Assembly (NCBI GenBank): GCA_038025085.1
Contig: CM076139.1
Location: forward strand, 23,701,307 to 23,765,306
DNA: 64,000 nucleotides
Direction: 5' to 3'
From: Tetragonia tetragonoides
Lineage: Eukaryota > Streptophyta > Magnoliopsida > Caryophyllales > Aizoaceae
In this document: positions 1 to 12,800 of the stretch, piece by piece
How positions within the stretch are numbered: position 1 is the first letter of the stretch
Layout of the letters: each line of letters starts with the position of its first letter
Translations under genes and position numbers: made by a program
Notes under the pieces: model-generated
Database searches by the model: none
Seen by the model: the letters and a program-made list of their open reading frames with translations, nothing else
Told to the model about the DNA's origin: nothing

Positions 1-2140
1 ATTTCTTGTGTGTGATTTTTTTTGTTGTATAGTTTATTTTCCCCGTATTTATAATTTGTATTTGGTATCAGTTGTATTCAATAACCTGCTAGATTAAAAC
101 AGGGGTAGGTGTGCACTGGTTCGTTGGTTTATTTGTTCATAGTGGAAGTCTAATCTAGTTCATGTGTCTTAAGTCTTAACTATTGTAGGAGTTTGTGGAT
201 TTGTCTCCTAATATAATATTGTTTGAGTGATTTATTAATTGAGAGGCTTTGATTTGAATGAAAATAGTCAAATTAGATGCCAATAGATGCTAATGGAGAA
301 ATGATTTACGAAACTTAGTAATTTTGTGTGTAGTGTCTACTCTCTAGAGATGAGAATTTGGCAATAGAGTATTCGAGTTTGCGGTTCTTTTTGTGTCGTA
401 GAACCATGAGTGTTCTTTGACATGATTCTATTATGTACTTATGCAACTCTGCAAAACTCTTCTTAATATGTTTTTAACTTATTGATTAATGTTATGTCTT
501 TTATTCAGCAATACTAACTTGTATGTTTTTCCAAAGTTTTGTGCATATATAAGAATGACTAACGATTAACACCTTAATAAAGTTTCTTTCCCTTTTGATT
601 TGGTTTTTCTTGGTTTTCATTCGTTTTCCAGAATTTCCTTGTAAAGTGGTACCTCTTATTCGAAGTAGACACTACATTAGCTAAACAGTAAAGGAAAAAT
701 AGTGATGCACCCAAATAGTCATGTAAAGTCATGTTTGAGATCCTGGTTTCTTCAACATATATACACAAAACACTTGCTTGTGATAACAACAGGGGGCTGT
801 ATTTGTTGCGCATAACCTTGTATGGACGTTTGATAATGCGGTCTCCCATTGACAATACGCGAGTTCGACCTCCTTCTTTGTTTCTGCCAATTTTTATCAC
901 TGAGCTGCTAAAGCAATCTCAGATATAAGCGGATTTTTTCATAAAATACCTCTCCCATCGAATCCTCACCACCACATTCCCCCTCCCATTGAATTCTCAC
1001 TACCACCGACACCTCAAATTCAAAATCAAAATCCTCGATATTATTCACCACCAAGTGAAATTTATTAAACCCAAACTCCCCTCTCGTCGAATCATTCTCC
1101 TTCAGTTCTCGATCATAGGAGAGAGAAAGTGATGATAGTCACTGGTTGTGAATGGCATGAAATTGATTGCGGGTGATTCTCTAATTTTTATTAGGAGCAA
1201 TGTGTGCGATGAACTTTTTTTTGGAGTTCAGAGGATAGTGAAGTCAAATGATGGTGCTGCATGGGCTATGCAATGTTTGATTTGGTTTTGGTTTCCTGTC
1301 AATTCTTTTACAACAAATTGATACTTTTTTTCAATTTTGCCTAGTGGTGCCTAATTTCACCCAATTTTCACCAGTTCTCAGTTACAAAATACTGTAATTG
1401 GATTTAGATCTGATTGTGTCGTCTCTTCTTTGATATGATGGCTAGCATTACCTGAACTTTGGTTGACGATACTTGAGTTGGTGGCGATTCTGAAGGTGGA
1501 GAAATCAAAATTTATGTTACCAAATCTCTCTGTAACTTGACTCCTTAGCAGGTTTGAAGATAACACACATAAGAAATTTAAGAATCCGCTAACACCTTCT
1601 TCCTTGGAATAGTGTTTTATGTTAATAAGTTTTTTCTTTATTTCTTCTGTAATTTTGTTCAATTTGAGTCTCTTTAGTCATGACCATTTATGGATGGCTT
1701 CTTGCCTTTTCAAAAAAACAAAAAACAAAAAAGAAGTAGAATTCTAGGTTTTTTTCCTCCAAGTGGAATAAACTTCTCTTCAATATGTTAAGTTCGTATA
1801 TGTTTTCATAATCTTGTTAATTTTAGGATTCTATTTTTCACCCATTGTGCGATTTATATTTAATAGAAGCTATATGAATTTGGAATCGTATATACACACG
1901 ATCGATGGTATAATATTACATGCGGTGACAATTTTCACTTTCGTAAAAGAAGAACACACATCAAATGAAACACATGATTACTATGCATGTTGGGAGAGAC
2001 ATTTGCATATTCGAGTTACTAATCTTTTTAACAAATTTTGTTTTGTACAATTGATTCAGTTATTATAACATTATTTTTTAGATTTTTTTATTGTAAAAAA
2101 TGACGTTTTAAAAAACTTTTTTTTGTTATCAAACTACCTT
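1..2140. other. AT-rich intergenic DNA, no gene recognised
   Basis: Only short, low-complexity open frames occur, and none resembles a known protein. The stretch near 920-1130 is rich in CCACC/TTC and looks like 5' UTR or retroposon leader sequence. The only structured signal is the poly(A)-tailed end listed separately at about 1400-1730. Confidence 0.6.
1400..1730 (+). mobile_element. 3' end of a poly(A)-tailed retroposon
   Basis: The segment ends in CCTTTTC followed by an A-rich tail (about 1710-1735). Its last 60 bases (TTGAGTCT..CATGACCA..TATGG..GGCTTC) match, with changes, the end of the insert that closes at about 22200. Two copies ending at the same place in an A-tail suggest a non-LTR retroposon family. 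The 5' end and the target duplication are not visible. Confidence 0.4.
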
Positions 2141-2142
2141 TT

Positions 2143-2190
2143 ATAATTCTTACTAGTTTGAAAGCTTGTGCGATGCACGGGTTATGTTAA
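2143..2190 (-). mobile_element. Helitron-like 3' terminus (tentative)
   Basis: Read on the minus strand, a GC hairpin (CCCGTGC-atc-GCAC) is followed about a dozen bases later by CTAGT. That is the layout of a Helitron 3' end: hairpin, then CTRR next to a T. No 5' TC end or helicase gene was found, so this may be only a remnant of a non-autonomous copy. Confidence 0.3.
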
Positions 2191-2374
2191 ATTTCTATAA
2201 TTAATATTTTTTATTCGGTTATAGACACCGAAGTATATAGACACCGAAATACCTGATGAAAGATAAAACGGTACTAATGTCATATGCGAAACTCCTTAGG
2301 TTGAAAAACACAACCTGGCTCTGATGAGTGAGGATTATATGTGATATTTATAAAGGAATTCGGTCTTGATTTGA

Positions 2375-3681
2375 TGTTTTATTTAGCTATTTTTTTATGC
2401 TTTTAGATGTATTTAGTCTTTTAGTTCGTTTTTTACTGTTGTTGCTTGTTTTTGTGTGTAGGTAGTAGATTTCGGGGTTGATTCGATGATGATTTGGAAG
2501 AGTACTCGATATGTGCGACTTGGCGCGGAGATATGAGCTTAAAAGATGTTCAAAATATGCTTCTAGAGAAAGACACGAGTTGCCCATGTATTTTCACATG
2601 AGTACGAATTTGCACTAGTGGAGAAAATCAATCAAAGAGCCGAAAAATCTACTCACAGTCGTAGACACGGTCTTGTCGTGTCTTTTGACACGACCGTGTC
2701 TATTTATTAGCACGCGCGTAGACGTTTTGCAGATTAGCTTTTATTTTATTTTTCTTCCTATAACTATATAAGGAGATTTTTAGGGTTTTTCCTAACATCA
2801 TTCTTTTACCCCTCCTCTTTGGATACAACTTTGAATTAGAGAAGAAGAAGAAGAACCATTGTGAAGCAAAGATTGAAAATTTCATTATTAGGTTTTTCTT
2901 GAACTTTAATTGTTTTGATGAATTCTCTTGAATCTTTTTTGTTAGTTTTATTAATTATTATGAGCTAAACATCTTATAACTAGGGCTAAGGTATAGCCAT
3001 CTCTTTTCTTGTAGTATTCTTAATATTTTAATTCCAATATTTGATTTTTATTGCATGTGAGTTTATGTTGTTGTTCTTAATGCAATTGAAGGTTTGATCA
3101 CCCTTTGATTTGATTTATTGTGTATTTATGAGACTGAGAAGTGATTATATGCACTAGCATAATAACATAAACTGGGAATTGAACGAAATACTGAGACGTA
3201 CAGACGTGATTCTGTCAATTATCTTGTTATAGATTTTTATTGTTCTCAATGCTTTTTGAATTGTTTAAATCTATCTAGAGATAGCATAGGTTATTAATAA
3301 TTTAAGTTTGATCCAATATAGCTTGAGAAAGTATATTGAATAGTTAAGAAAAGCCTTGCCTCATGTTATTAATTTCAACCTTGGGATTTATTTACCAGGG
3401 ATCTACAGAGAATTGGATTGGTGAACCCAAAACCCTAGTGTGTTTCCTCATATTGTTTGATTTGATTATTTACCCAATTGTTTAGTTTAGTTAATCTAGT
3501 TAGTTATTTTTAGTTTAGTTCTTAATCCAACACCTTGAATTCGATTTTCTAGATAAAGTTATGGTTTTCATTATTTTAGTACTTATTCATTCTAATCCTC
3601 GTGGAAATGATACTTGACTTATTACTTTCTTTATTACTTGTGTGACTGGTACACTTGCCATATTTTAGTTTTCACGCAGCA
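2375..3681 (+). repeat. 5' LTR of Athila-like Ty3/gypsy element (start approximate)
   Basis: The right edge is set by the primer-binding site just downstream; the LTR ends in GCA at 3681. The left edge is a guess because no 3' LTR copy is visible for comparison. The segment contains palindromic words such as GACACGACCGTGTC near 2680 and TATATAAGG near 2765, a possible TATA box. Confidence 0.5.
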
Positions 3682-3687
3682 AGTTTT

Positions 3688-3705
3688 TGACGCCGTTACC
3701 GGGGA
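3688..3705 (+). promoter_or_regulatory. Primer-binding site, tRNA-Asp type
   Basis: TGACGCCGTTACCGGGGA differs at two positions from the complement of the plant tRNA-Asp 3' end (TGGCGCCGTTGCCGGGGA). This site is typical of Athila/Tat elements. It would prime minus-strand DNA synthesis; the TGG-to-TGA change at its edge suggests decay. Confidence 0.8.
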
Positions 3706-3881
3706 CTGTTATTGAGTAATATTAAAATCAAAAGATCCTATTTTTAATCTAGAATTAATTGCTTAGTATTTTTTTTTAATTCTTATTACTCACTATTGAT
3801 ATATATTTTTTATTTTATTTTTTTTAGTTGTTTTCTTTTGTTTTGCTAGAATTGAATAAGTTTAATTAGAATATTTTTTTA

Positions 3882-6800
3882 GTGTATGTATTTTTGTTTA
3901 TTTTTCGGTCGGTTGATGAGTGTTTTGAGATTACCAGATTTGAAGACTCATTAGAGGCATGCATTGTCCAATTCATAGACAATGAGGCAGAGGAGGACAA
4001 CATCAAGGAGTACATAGCATTTCTAAAAGCTACTCCTTCATACTCTAGAGCAAGAAGGCCGCAATTTGAGGAGTTAGAGAGGACTACAATTTCAAGGCCA
4101 ATGCCTTCGATAGAGGAGCCACCTAAATTGGAGCTTAAATCTTTACCATCTCACCTTAAATATGTTTTCCTTGATAATCCTTCATCTTTGCCTGTCATTA
4201 TTTCTTCATCTTTAACAGGTTTAATGGAGCAGAAGCTACTAAGAGTATTAAGAGAGCACAAGAAAACATTTGGATGGACTATAGCAGATATTAAGGGAAT
4301 AAGCCCTTCTACATGTATGCACAAGATCTTAATGGAAGAGGACTACAAGCCAGTGGTTCAATCTCAAAGACGACTCAATCCAACCATGCAAGTGGTGGTA
4401 AAGAATGAGGTAATAAAGGTACTAGATGCAGGTATTATCTATCCTATTTCTAATAGCCCTTGGGTTAGTCAAGTGCAAGTTGTACCAAAGAAAGGGGGTA
4501 TGACTGTGGTAGAAAATGAGCATAATGAGTTAATTCCTACAAGAACTGTGACTGGGTGGCGTGTTTGCATTGATTATCGTAGATTAAATTATGCCACTAG
4601 GAAAGATCATTTCCCCTTACCCTTTATAGATCAAATGCTAGAAAGACTTGCAGGGCATAAATTTTACTGTTTCTTAGATGGATACTAAGGATATAATCAG
4701 ATACCAATCATGCCAGAGGATCAAGAGAAAACTACGTTCACTTGTCCTTATGGTACTTGTGCATATAGGAGAATGCCCTTTGGCTTATGCAATGCACCTG
4801 CTACTTTTCAAAGGTGCATGATGGTTATTTTTCATGATATGGTAGAGGATTTCATTGAGATTTTTATGGATGATTTTTCTGTATTTGGTGACTCCTTTGA
4901 TGCATGTTTAAACAATCTTGATCTAGTTTTAAAGAGATGTGAGGAAACTAATCTTGTCTTGAATTGGGGGAAGTGCCATTTTATGGTGCAGGAAGGTATA
5001 GTTCTTGGTCACAAAATTTCTCATAAAGGAATTGAAGTAAACTGAGCCAAAATTGAGGTAATTGAAAAACTTTTTCACCAAACTCCGTCAAAGCAATAAG
5101 AAGTTTTCTAGGACATGCAAGGTTTTATAGGGGGTTTATAAAAGATTTTTCTAAAATTTCAAAACCCCTTTGTGATCTATTAGCTAAGGATACTACTTTT
5201 ATATTTTCTGAAGAGTGCATGCAGCATGCCTTTAAAACCCATAAAGAGAAGTTAACGAATGCTCCTATAATGACATCACCGGATTGAGATTTGCCATTTA
5301 AAATTATGTGTGATGCCAGTGATACCGCTGTAGGGGCAGTTCTTTGGCAAAGAAAGAATAAATTTTTTCATACAATATACTATGCTAGTCGAACCTTGAC
5401 AAAGACACAACAAAATTATGCTACAACTGAAAAGGAGCTTTTGGCAGTTGTATTTTCCTTTGATAAATTTTGTTCTTATTTGCTTTTGAACAAGGTAGTT
5501 GTGTATACTGATCATGCTGCTTTGAGATATTTGTTTGCCAAGAAAGATGCCAAAACCCAGAATTATTAGGTGGATTCTCTTGTTACAAGAGTTTGATCTA
5601 GAGATAAAGGACAAGAAAGGGACAGGAAATTTTGTTGCGGATTACCTGTCTAGGATCACTCCATCACAAAATGAGGAGACCAACATTAATCCTATCACTG
5701 AAGAGTATTCGGATGAACACTTGTATGCAGTAAGAGGTTTGTCTACTCCTTGGTTTGCTGATTTTGCAAATTATTTGGCAAGTAATGTCCTTTTACCTGA
5801 ATTGTCTTATCAACAAAAGAAGAAATTTTTCTCTGACATTAAGCATTACTTTTAGGAGGATCCTTTCTTGTATAAGATTTGTGCAGATCAAATAATTAGG
5901 AGGTGTGTTCTTTATTGGCCAAATATTTTTAAAGATGCTCATTCTTATGTTTCTTCTTGTGATAGGTGTCAAAGAACTGGAAATATCTCTATATGGCATG
6001 AGATGCCTTTGAACAACATACTGGTGTGACTTATTTGATGTTTGGGGGATTGATTTTATGGGTCCTTTTCCACAGTCTTTTTCCAATGAGTATATTATTG
6101 TGGCTGTGCATTATGTGTCAAAATGGGGTTGAGGCAGCTGCTTACCCTACTAATGATTCTAAGATAGTCATTAAATTTCTGAAAAAATACATTTTTACAA
6201 GATTTGGAACTCCTAGGGCAATTATAAGTGATGGAGGATCTCATTTTTCCCACAAGCAGTTCAAAGCTCTTTTAAGTATGTATGGAGTCACCCATAAAGT
6301 TGTTGCCCCATATCACCCACAAACTAGTGGACAGGTAAAACTCTCCAACAGGGAGACTAAGAGCATTCTAGAGAAAACTGTTAATGCATCTAGGTCTGAT
6401 TGGTCTGTAAAACTTGACGATGCATTATGGGCATATAGGACAGCTTTTAAAACTCCTATTGGTATGTCACCCTAGTTTTTGGAAAAGCTTGTCATTTACC
6501 CGTTGAACTCGAGCATAGAGCATATTGGGCTATGGAATCTCTAAATTTTGATACGCAAGTTGCAGGTGAACAAAGGTAGCTTAAGGGCGTAGCAAAACCT
6601 CGAGACCTTCCTCCTTCTTGGCGGCATTACCATCCATCGATATCAGATTATTGATATGTCTACACGCGAGCTAATCTAATTAAGCTCCTATAGAAGGACT
6701 GGCTTAGCCAGTTCAATCAGCGATAACAACTGCAGTTAGGAGAGGTAAACTAGTTCTTCGGATGGAAGGACGAAGAGCGGCTACACGCTAGCTGCTACAA

Positions 6801-7177
6801 CAATTCTTTTTAATTAAGCATGCTAAAATTATTAATGAGATGGATGAGTTTCAGCTTGGAGCTTATGAGAGTGCAAGGATTTACAATGAACGCACCAAGA
6901 AAGTACATGATAAGTACATATTGAAGCGTGACTTCGTAGAGGGCCAACAAGTATTGTTATATAACTCGAAATTGAGACTTTTCCAGGAAAATTAAAGTCT
7001 AGATGGTCGAGACCTTTTACAGTGACGAAAGTGTACCGATCTGGAGCGATGGAAATTTCTCATGTTGATAGAGGAACGTTTATGGTCAATGGACAGAGAT
7101 TGAAGCATTACATTGCAGGAGAGCCGATTGGAGAGGGTGTTTCTTACACCCTTGACGATCCACCATCATCAAATTGA
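3882..7177 (+). pseudogene. Athila-like Ty3/gypsy pol, decayed
   Basis: The order is RT, RNase H, integrase, then the integrase C-terminal region. RT is visible at about 4320-5045, with catalytic FMDD in IFMDDFSVFG near 4862, a form typical of Athila. RNase H begins near 5290 (DASDTAVGAVL). The integrase core lies at about 6026-6475 with SDGGSHF and GQVKLSNRE. The C-terminal part resumes at 6824 (LRLFPG, GKLKSRW) and ends with a TGA at 7175-7177. Disruptions include stops after DGY (4686), at 5042 (CGA-to-TGA type) and at 5285, frameshifts near 5070 and 5540, and a roughly 245-bp insert at about 6580. Gag and nearly all of the protease are missing: only about 180 bp separate the primer-binding site from the pre-RT linker. 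It cannot make a working polyprotein. Confidence 0.9.
6580..6823. mobile_element. Roughly 245-bp insertion inside the Athila integrase
   Basis: The frame reads AGEQR up to about 6577 and resumes with KIINEMDEFQ at about 6824, where related elements are continuous. The intervening bases are non-coding and GC-richer than their surroundings. They hold a 15-base palindrome ACTGGCTTAGCCAGT near 6699-6713. No clear target duplication or terminal inverted repeat was found, so its class is unknown. Confidence 0.5.
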
Positions 7178-7640
7178 GCATTTAAGGGGTCGAGCTTAAG
7201 ACCTTAAATAAGCGCTACTTGGGAGGCAACCCAAGCTTAATTTTGCATTTTAAATGTTTATTCAGTTATTATTATTATTTTTTTCTTTTCTTTTTCACCT
7301 TTTTAAGTTCAATTTCTAGTTTAGCATAGTCTAGTAGTATGTCGTATACCAGCTAAAAAAAAAAAAAAACTTATAGTTTTAAATTCTCTTTGGTTTGTTT
7401 TGTTTCTTTTAAGTTAGTTTAATGTTCTTTGTTTGTTTAGATCTAACGAGAAATTGGTTCATTTTTTCTGTAAGGATATGATTTCACCCGAATAAGACAA
7501 GTTTGAAGGGGAAGACCAATTTCTAAAAGACATGGAATTCTCCAAGAAAGACATGGTCATGTCTGTTTGGAAGAAGGATATACGTAATTTAGAAGGGTAC
7601 AAACAGGCATAGACGTGAGCTGATCACGTCTTTCGTCCAG
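7178..7640 (+). repeat. Athila post-pol tail, no env recognised
   Basis: The segment includes the GCGCTACTTGGGAGGCAACCCAAG-like motif near 7211-7234, which commonly follows pol in Athila/Tat-type plant elements, then T-rich DNA and an AGACATGGTCATGTCT palindrome near 7549. No envelope-like ORF and no copy of the 5' LTR follow, so the 3' end appears to be lost. Confidence 0.5.
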
Positions 7641-8247
7641 GCCAGGTCATGTGTTTTGAGAAAAAAAAAAGAAAGAAAGAAAAGGAAACTCCAGCTCCTC
7701 CAAATAATCACCTTCCTTCCATCTCTTTCAATGCTTCCCTTCTCCATTCCCAATTCATTCAGCCACCTTCTCCTTCATTCCTCCACCAACTCTTTCAACC
7801 CACAATAACACTTCTCTCAACCCTTAATCACGTTCCTATATATTCCATCCCTATTTCTTTAAAAAAAAAAAAAAAAAAATTGTCTTTCGGTGTCCCCCGT
7901 ACCACTTTGGCTCTGTTCGAATGCCTTATTACTTATTAGCTTTTGGGTGAGTTGACAACATCAGTTAAATACCCGTTTTGCAAACGGGTCGGCGTCATCG
8001 GGGTTTTCTCCATTCGAGTACCACCATTGCAAGTCAACTATTCAGGCGGGTTATTTGTGCGGTGTGGGGACGGGTTGATTGTTGTTGTTGAAAGCTGAAT
8101 TTCGTTGTTTCTAAGGGCATCCGTTTTGCTATTAATTTTGGGGAACAGAGAAATTCAACTTGGCGTCTAAGTTTTGTACTAAAGACTAATATTCAGTATT
8201 TTGCTGTGGGTTTTGGTTCGACTTGGTAAAAGGTCTCTTTTGAGTTC
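7641..8247. other. Unassigned DNA between Athila tail and ORF-like segment
   Basis: CT-rich sequence is followed by a 19-base poly(A) run at about 7861-7879, then ordinary DNA with an ACCCGTTTTGCAAACGGGT inverted repeat near 7971. No protein similarity was recognised. Confidence 0.4.
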
Positions 8248-8510
8248 TTGTCCTCTACCGTGTGCCGCCCCGGAAGAAACAAAAGACAAGGTCCACTTCT
8301 ACCCCCCGAACACGACAAGCACCTCGAATCCGAAACAGTCAAGGTTTCTATACTAGCTATTAACTTGGGTGTTGATGTTTTGAGATTAGCTACAGTTGAG
8401 GAGAAGACTAAACTTGATCTTGCAGCTTGTGATGCTATGAAAATAATTAAAATGGTTAATGGAGAGTACTGGTTGCGGTTTGATGATGACAAAAATAAAG
8501 GTGTGTCAAC
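8248..8510 (+). pseudogene. Unrecognised ORF-like segment cut by the copia element
   Basis: An open frame of about 88 codons is interrupted exactly at the copia insertion site. The stretch from about 8341 (LAINLGVDVLRLATVEEKT..) to 8505 reads like real protein (ACDAMKIIKMVNGEYWLRF). I do not recognise the family. After the element, sequence resumes at 15241 with a stop in this frame, although another frame stays open to a TGA near 15532. It could be an old gene or retroelement fragment. Confidence 0.3.
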
Positions 8511-8906
8511 TGTTGGAAATGGACTATCATTAATTATTGGTCTGATATAAAATAATATGGGTTGCCCTAATGGACTAATACTTGGATAAGTGTGTTGTGT
8601 TAAAAGGGCCCATAATAGAAAGGCCCGCCTTTATTATTATATAAAGGAATCAGTCTCCTCTTTGCCTATATAACGTTTGTTGGTATCAGAATAACTGGTA
8701 TCAAAGGGAAACACAGTGAGGGGGTGTGTACCCATTAAACACACCTTCTGATCGTAAATTGGAACAAAGAGGAAGACTTGTTTCTCATCTAAAACGTGAC
8801 TGAAGTTGGTGTGGACGATTGAAGTAATTATGTCTTCTAACGGTATGTCTTCTACATCACCAATATATGTGTTTAAATAATTAAGTATAGAATAATGGGA
8901 CTTACA
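8511..8906 (+). repeat. Copia 5' LTR
   Basis: It begins TGTTGGAAATGG and ends in CTTACA, and it matches 14837-15235. A TATA box TATATAAAG is visible at 8638-8646 and is conserved in the other LTR, marking the likely Pol II promoter. Confidence 0.95.
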
Positions 8907-8908
8907 TG

Positions 8909-8920
8909 TGATATCAGAGC
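8909..8920 (+). promoter_or_regulatory. Copia primer-binding site, tRNA-iMet type
   Basis: TGATATCAGAGC lies two bases after the LTR and differs by one base from TGGTATCAGAGC, the complement of the initiator tRNA-Met 3' end used by most plant copia elements. Confidence 0.85.
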
Positions 8921-9828
8921 GAGTATACTTGAATGTATAAATCATGAAATTTTTATAGTACGGTGATTGTGAATTTGTGAATGACTTGCAAATTATATAT
9001 CTGTGCTTCATTCATGTACACATTAGATACTAGTTGGGATGAATCATATTCGTAGAGTTTGAATTTGATGCAAACTAAAAAGTTTGATTAGTATTATATT
9101 GTTTGCCGAATTCGTCGCGTAGTGCGTAATCCTTGATTATGACTTGATGCTTGCACCAAATTTGTGCTCATTTGTTGGTAATGTCTATCACTTTATTTTT
9201 CATATCAACATGTATGTTGTGATGATCATGCTTGCAACCGTCACATGATTACTTGAACTTAGGGACAATTTAGTTGTTTATTTATATCAAGATGTGATGA
9301 TCATATGATCATTCATATAACCACCACAGCATGCAGTTTTCTTTTTTCTTTTCTGTTGTCGTGATTTCGAGATAAACTCTGTATAATTAATTATGAATAA
9401 CATATATATGGGCATAAGTTAAATCCGTCTTGATTGATGAATATTTATAAGTGACAATGAAATGCAATCACCAAAGTGATTCACTAGTTGGAATTTGTAA
9501 ATTTTTTCTCAATGTTTTAGAGATGAATTAGCCTAATTTATGATATATAGTAACCACTCAAAGATAGTTATAGTATGTTGTAAATGGTATGGTGTAATGC
9601 TTGTCATTGTTTGGTGAAGAAATACTAGTTTAAAAGACTTAATCTATCCAAAGGGGATAGATCTAATGAATTTATATATCTTCACTGTTATTAGTGGGAG
9701 GAGTATTTACATGTTTTACCCAAAGGGAAACATATAATGATATACTTTGACTTCCTGTGCTTATATTTGTACATCAATATGCTAAATATGCTGTTCTAAT
9801 TAAATATATTCTATTGTTTATTTCAGTT

Positions 9829-12800
9829 ATGGGTAACTTGGCAGTGAATAGTAACATGAATTCCATAGTGACACTTACTGGGACAAATTTTAAGAAATGG
9901 AAAATTGGATGTTGAAATTACTTTGAGTTTAATGGATTTAGACTTTGCATTGAATGAGACAAAACCTAGTGCACTCACAGCTACTAGTACCCCTGAGAAA
10001 AAGGCAAAGCATGAGAAATGGGTTAGGGCTGATAAGTTGTGTCTCATGATCATGAAAAGGTCTATTTCTGAACATATTCTTGGTGCCATTAAGAGTGATG
10101 GAAGTGCCAAACAATTCTTGGATGCCATTGGACAGAAATACAAAGAATCTGATAAGGGTGAGATAGGTGACTTAATTGAGAAAATGACTGGTTTATCCTA
10201 CAACAATGATGGTAGTGTGAGGGAATACATCATGAAAATGGTTAATATTGCTTCTAAGCTTAATAATTTAGGAGTTACTATAGTTGATGATTTCCTAGTT
10301 CACCAAACCCTTAAGTCCCTTCCTACAGAGTTTGACCAATTGAAAACTACCTACAATGCTCAAAAGGATAAATGGGGTGTGAATGAGTTGATTACAGTCT
10401 GTGTCCAAGAAAAGGAGAGAGTGCGTAGAAAGAAAGTTGATACTGTACATTTAGTTGGTCAATCTAGTGGTCAATCTAGTCCTTCCAAACCCTCTTCTAA
10501 TTATAAGCATGGTAGGTCATATCCTAAGAAGAACTCATCCCATAATAAGCCCCGTAATCAGTCTCACAAACCTGGAGGACCAAAAACTGCTATTACTAAA
10601 GAGGTCAAGTGCTGGTATTGTAAGGAAAAAGGTCACAAGAAGTATGATTGTCCAAAGCTTAAAGCATTGAACAACAAGAAAGGAGGTACTTCATTAGCCC
10701 TTGTTTGTTATGAGTCTAGTCTTGTAGATGTTCCTTCGAATTCTTGGTGGTTAGATAGTGGAGCATCTATTCATGTAGCTAATTCCTTGCAGGAGTTCAT
10801 AAGCAAATGGAGGCCAAGGAAAAATGAAGTGACGGTCTTTGTGGGCAATGGAGTAGAAGTTGAAGTGGAGTTTGTAGGAATTGTTAAGTTGTACTTTAAG
10901 TCTGGATCCTTTATTTTATTAGAAAATACTGCTTATGTACCGTCCATGCAACGGAATTTAGTATCTATTTCTAAGTTAGACGAAGTTGGATATTCTCTCA
11001 AGTTTGATAATGAGATTGTAAACCTATTTTATAAATCTTGTTGTATTGGAGATGGATATATTTCTAATGGTTTATATCGTTTAAATTTGACTTTTCCTTC
11101 TAGTTCATCTTCTTCATTTGTTGTGGAAAGTTCCAACCACAATACGGTTTCTGTAGATAAAATATCTTCTCTATTGTGGCATAAGCATATTGCTCATATA
11201 TCCAAAGATAGGATGGAGAGATTGGTAAAAAATGACATTTTGCCTCCTTTGAATTTTAATGATTTGGGTACTTGTGTGGATTGTATTCGAGGAAAGTTTA
11301 CCAAGCCTAGAAAAGGTAGTACTCGTAGTAGTCAACTTCTAGAAATCATCCACACTGATATAAGTGGATCTTATAGTCCTACTTTGACAGGTCATAGATT
11401 TTTTATCACCTTTATTGATGATTTTTCTAGGTATTGTTATGTCTTTATGCTTAAGGAAAAATCAAAAGCACTTGACAAGTTTAAAATTTATAAAATCGAG
11501 GTTGAAAGGCAGTTTGATAAGGTCATTAAGGTAGTGAGATCGGATCGTGGAGGGGAATATTATGGAAGATATGATGAGTCAGGTCAAAATATGGGTCCTT
11601 TTGCTTTGTTTTTACAAGAGTGTGGTATAGTCCCACAATACACTATGCCTGGTACACCAGAACAAAATGGAGTTGCTGAAAGGCGTGATAGAACTCTAAT
11701 GGGTATGGTTAGAAGCATGATGAGTAGGACCAACTTACCAAACTCTCTTTGGGGGGAAGCTTTAAAGACCGCCTCATACATATTGAATAGGGTTCCTATT
11801 AAATCTATTCCCAAAACACCTTATGAACTTTGGACTGGTAGGAGGCCTAGCTTAAATCATTTTCATATTTGGGGTTGTCTAGCTGAAGTTAAAATCTATA
11901 ATCCTCATGTAAGTAAGCTTGCCCCCAAAACAACCCGTTGTCATTTTATAGGCTATCCTGAGCGATCCAAAGGGTATAGATTTTTCTGTTCTGGGCGTGG
12001 CACAAGAATTGTTGAATCAATTAATGCTAAATTTTTAGAGCAAGATGTTAGTTATTGTGATTGCTCTAAATTGCAAATAGTGGTATTAGAAGAAGCACCC
12101 ATAATAATTCCTGTGCCTATTGTTCATGAAAAGGTAGTGCTACAACCTATTCATGAGGGGGAGGAAAATGAGGCACAAGATGAACCCATTGTGGAAGGTC
12201 ATGAGAACCTCATTATACATAATGGTAAGTCCATTGTACATGTTGACAATTCCAATTCTGAAGTTCCTTTGCGTCGTTCCCATAGAGAGAAAAGATCTGC
12301 TATCTCAGATGACTACATTGTGTATTTGGGAGAAAGTGAACATGATTTTGGGGAAATTTTAGATCCTTCGACTTATAGTCAAGCAATCTCTAGTGCTCAA
12401 GAGGATAAGTGGGTAGAAGCTATGAATGATGAAATGCTTTCTATGAAAAAGAATGATGTTTGGGATTTAGTTGAACTACCTAAAGGTTTTAAAGCTATTG
12501 ATTGCAAGTGGATGTTTAAAACAAAGAGGGATTCAAATGGCAATGTTGAACGTCTTAAGGCTAGAGTTGTTGTTAGAGGGTTTACCCAAAGACCTGGGAT
12601 TGACTATAAAGACACATTTTCTCCCGTTTCTTCTAAAGACGCTTTTAGAGTAATTATGGCACTTGTGGCCCATTATAAATTAGAACTTCATCAAATGGAT
12701 GTTAAAACGGCATTCTTGAATGGAGATTTGTATGAGGAAGTGTATATGATCCAACCTGAAGGTTTTGAGGAAAAGGGAAAGGAAAATTTAGTTTGTAAGC

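Noticed and set aside
7861..7879. Poly(A) run as a retroposon tail
   Set aside because: No target duplication or repeated 3' end was found next to it.
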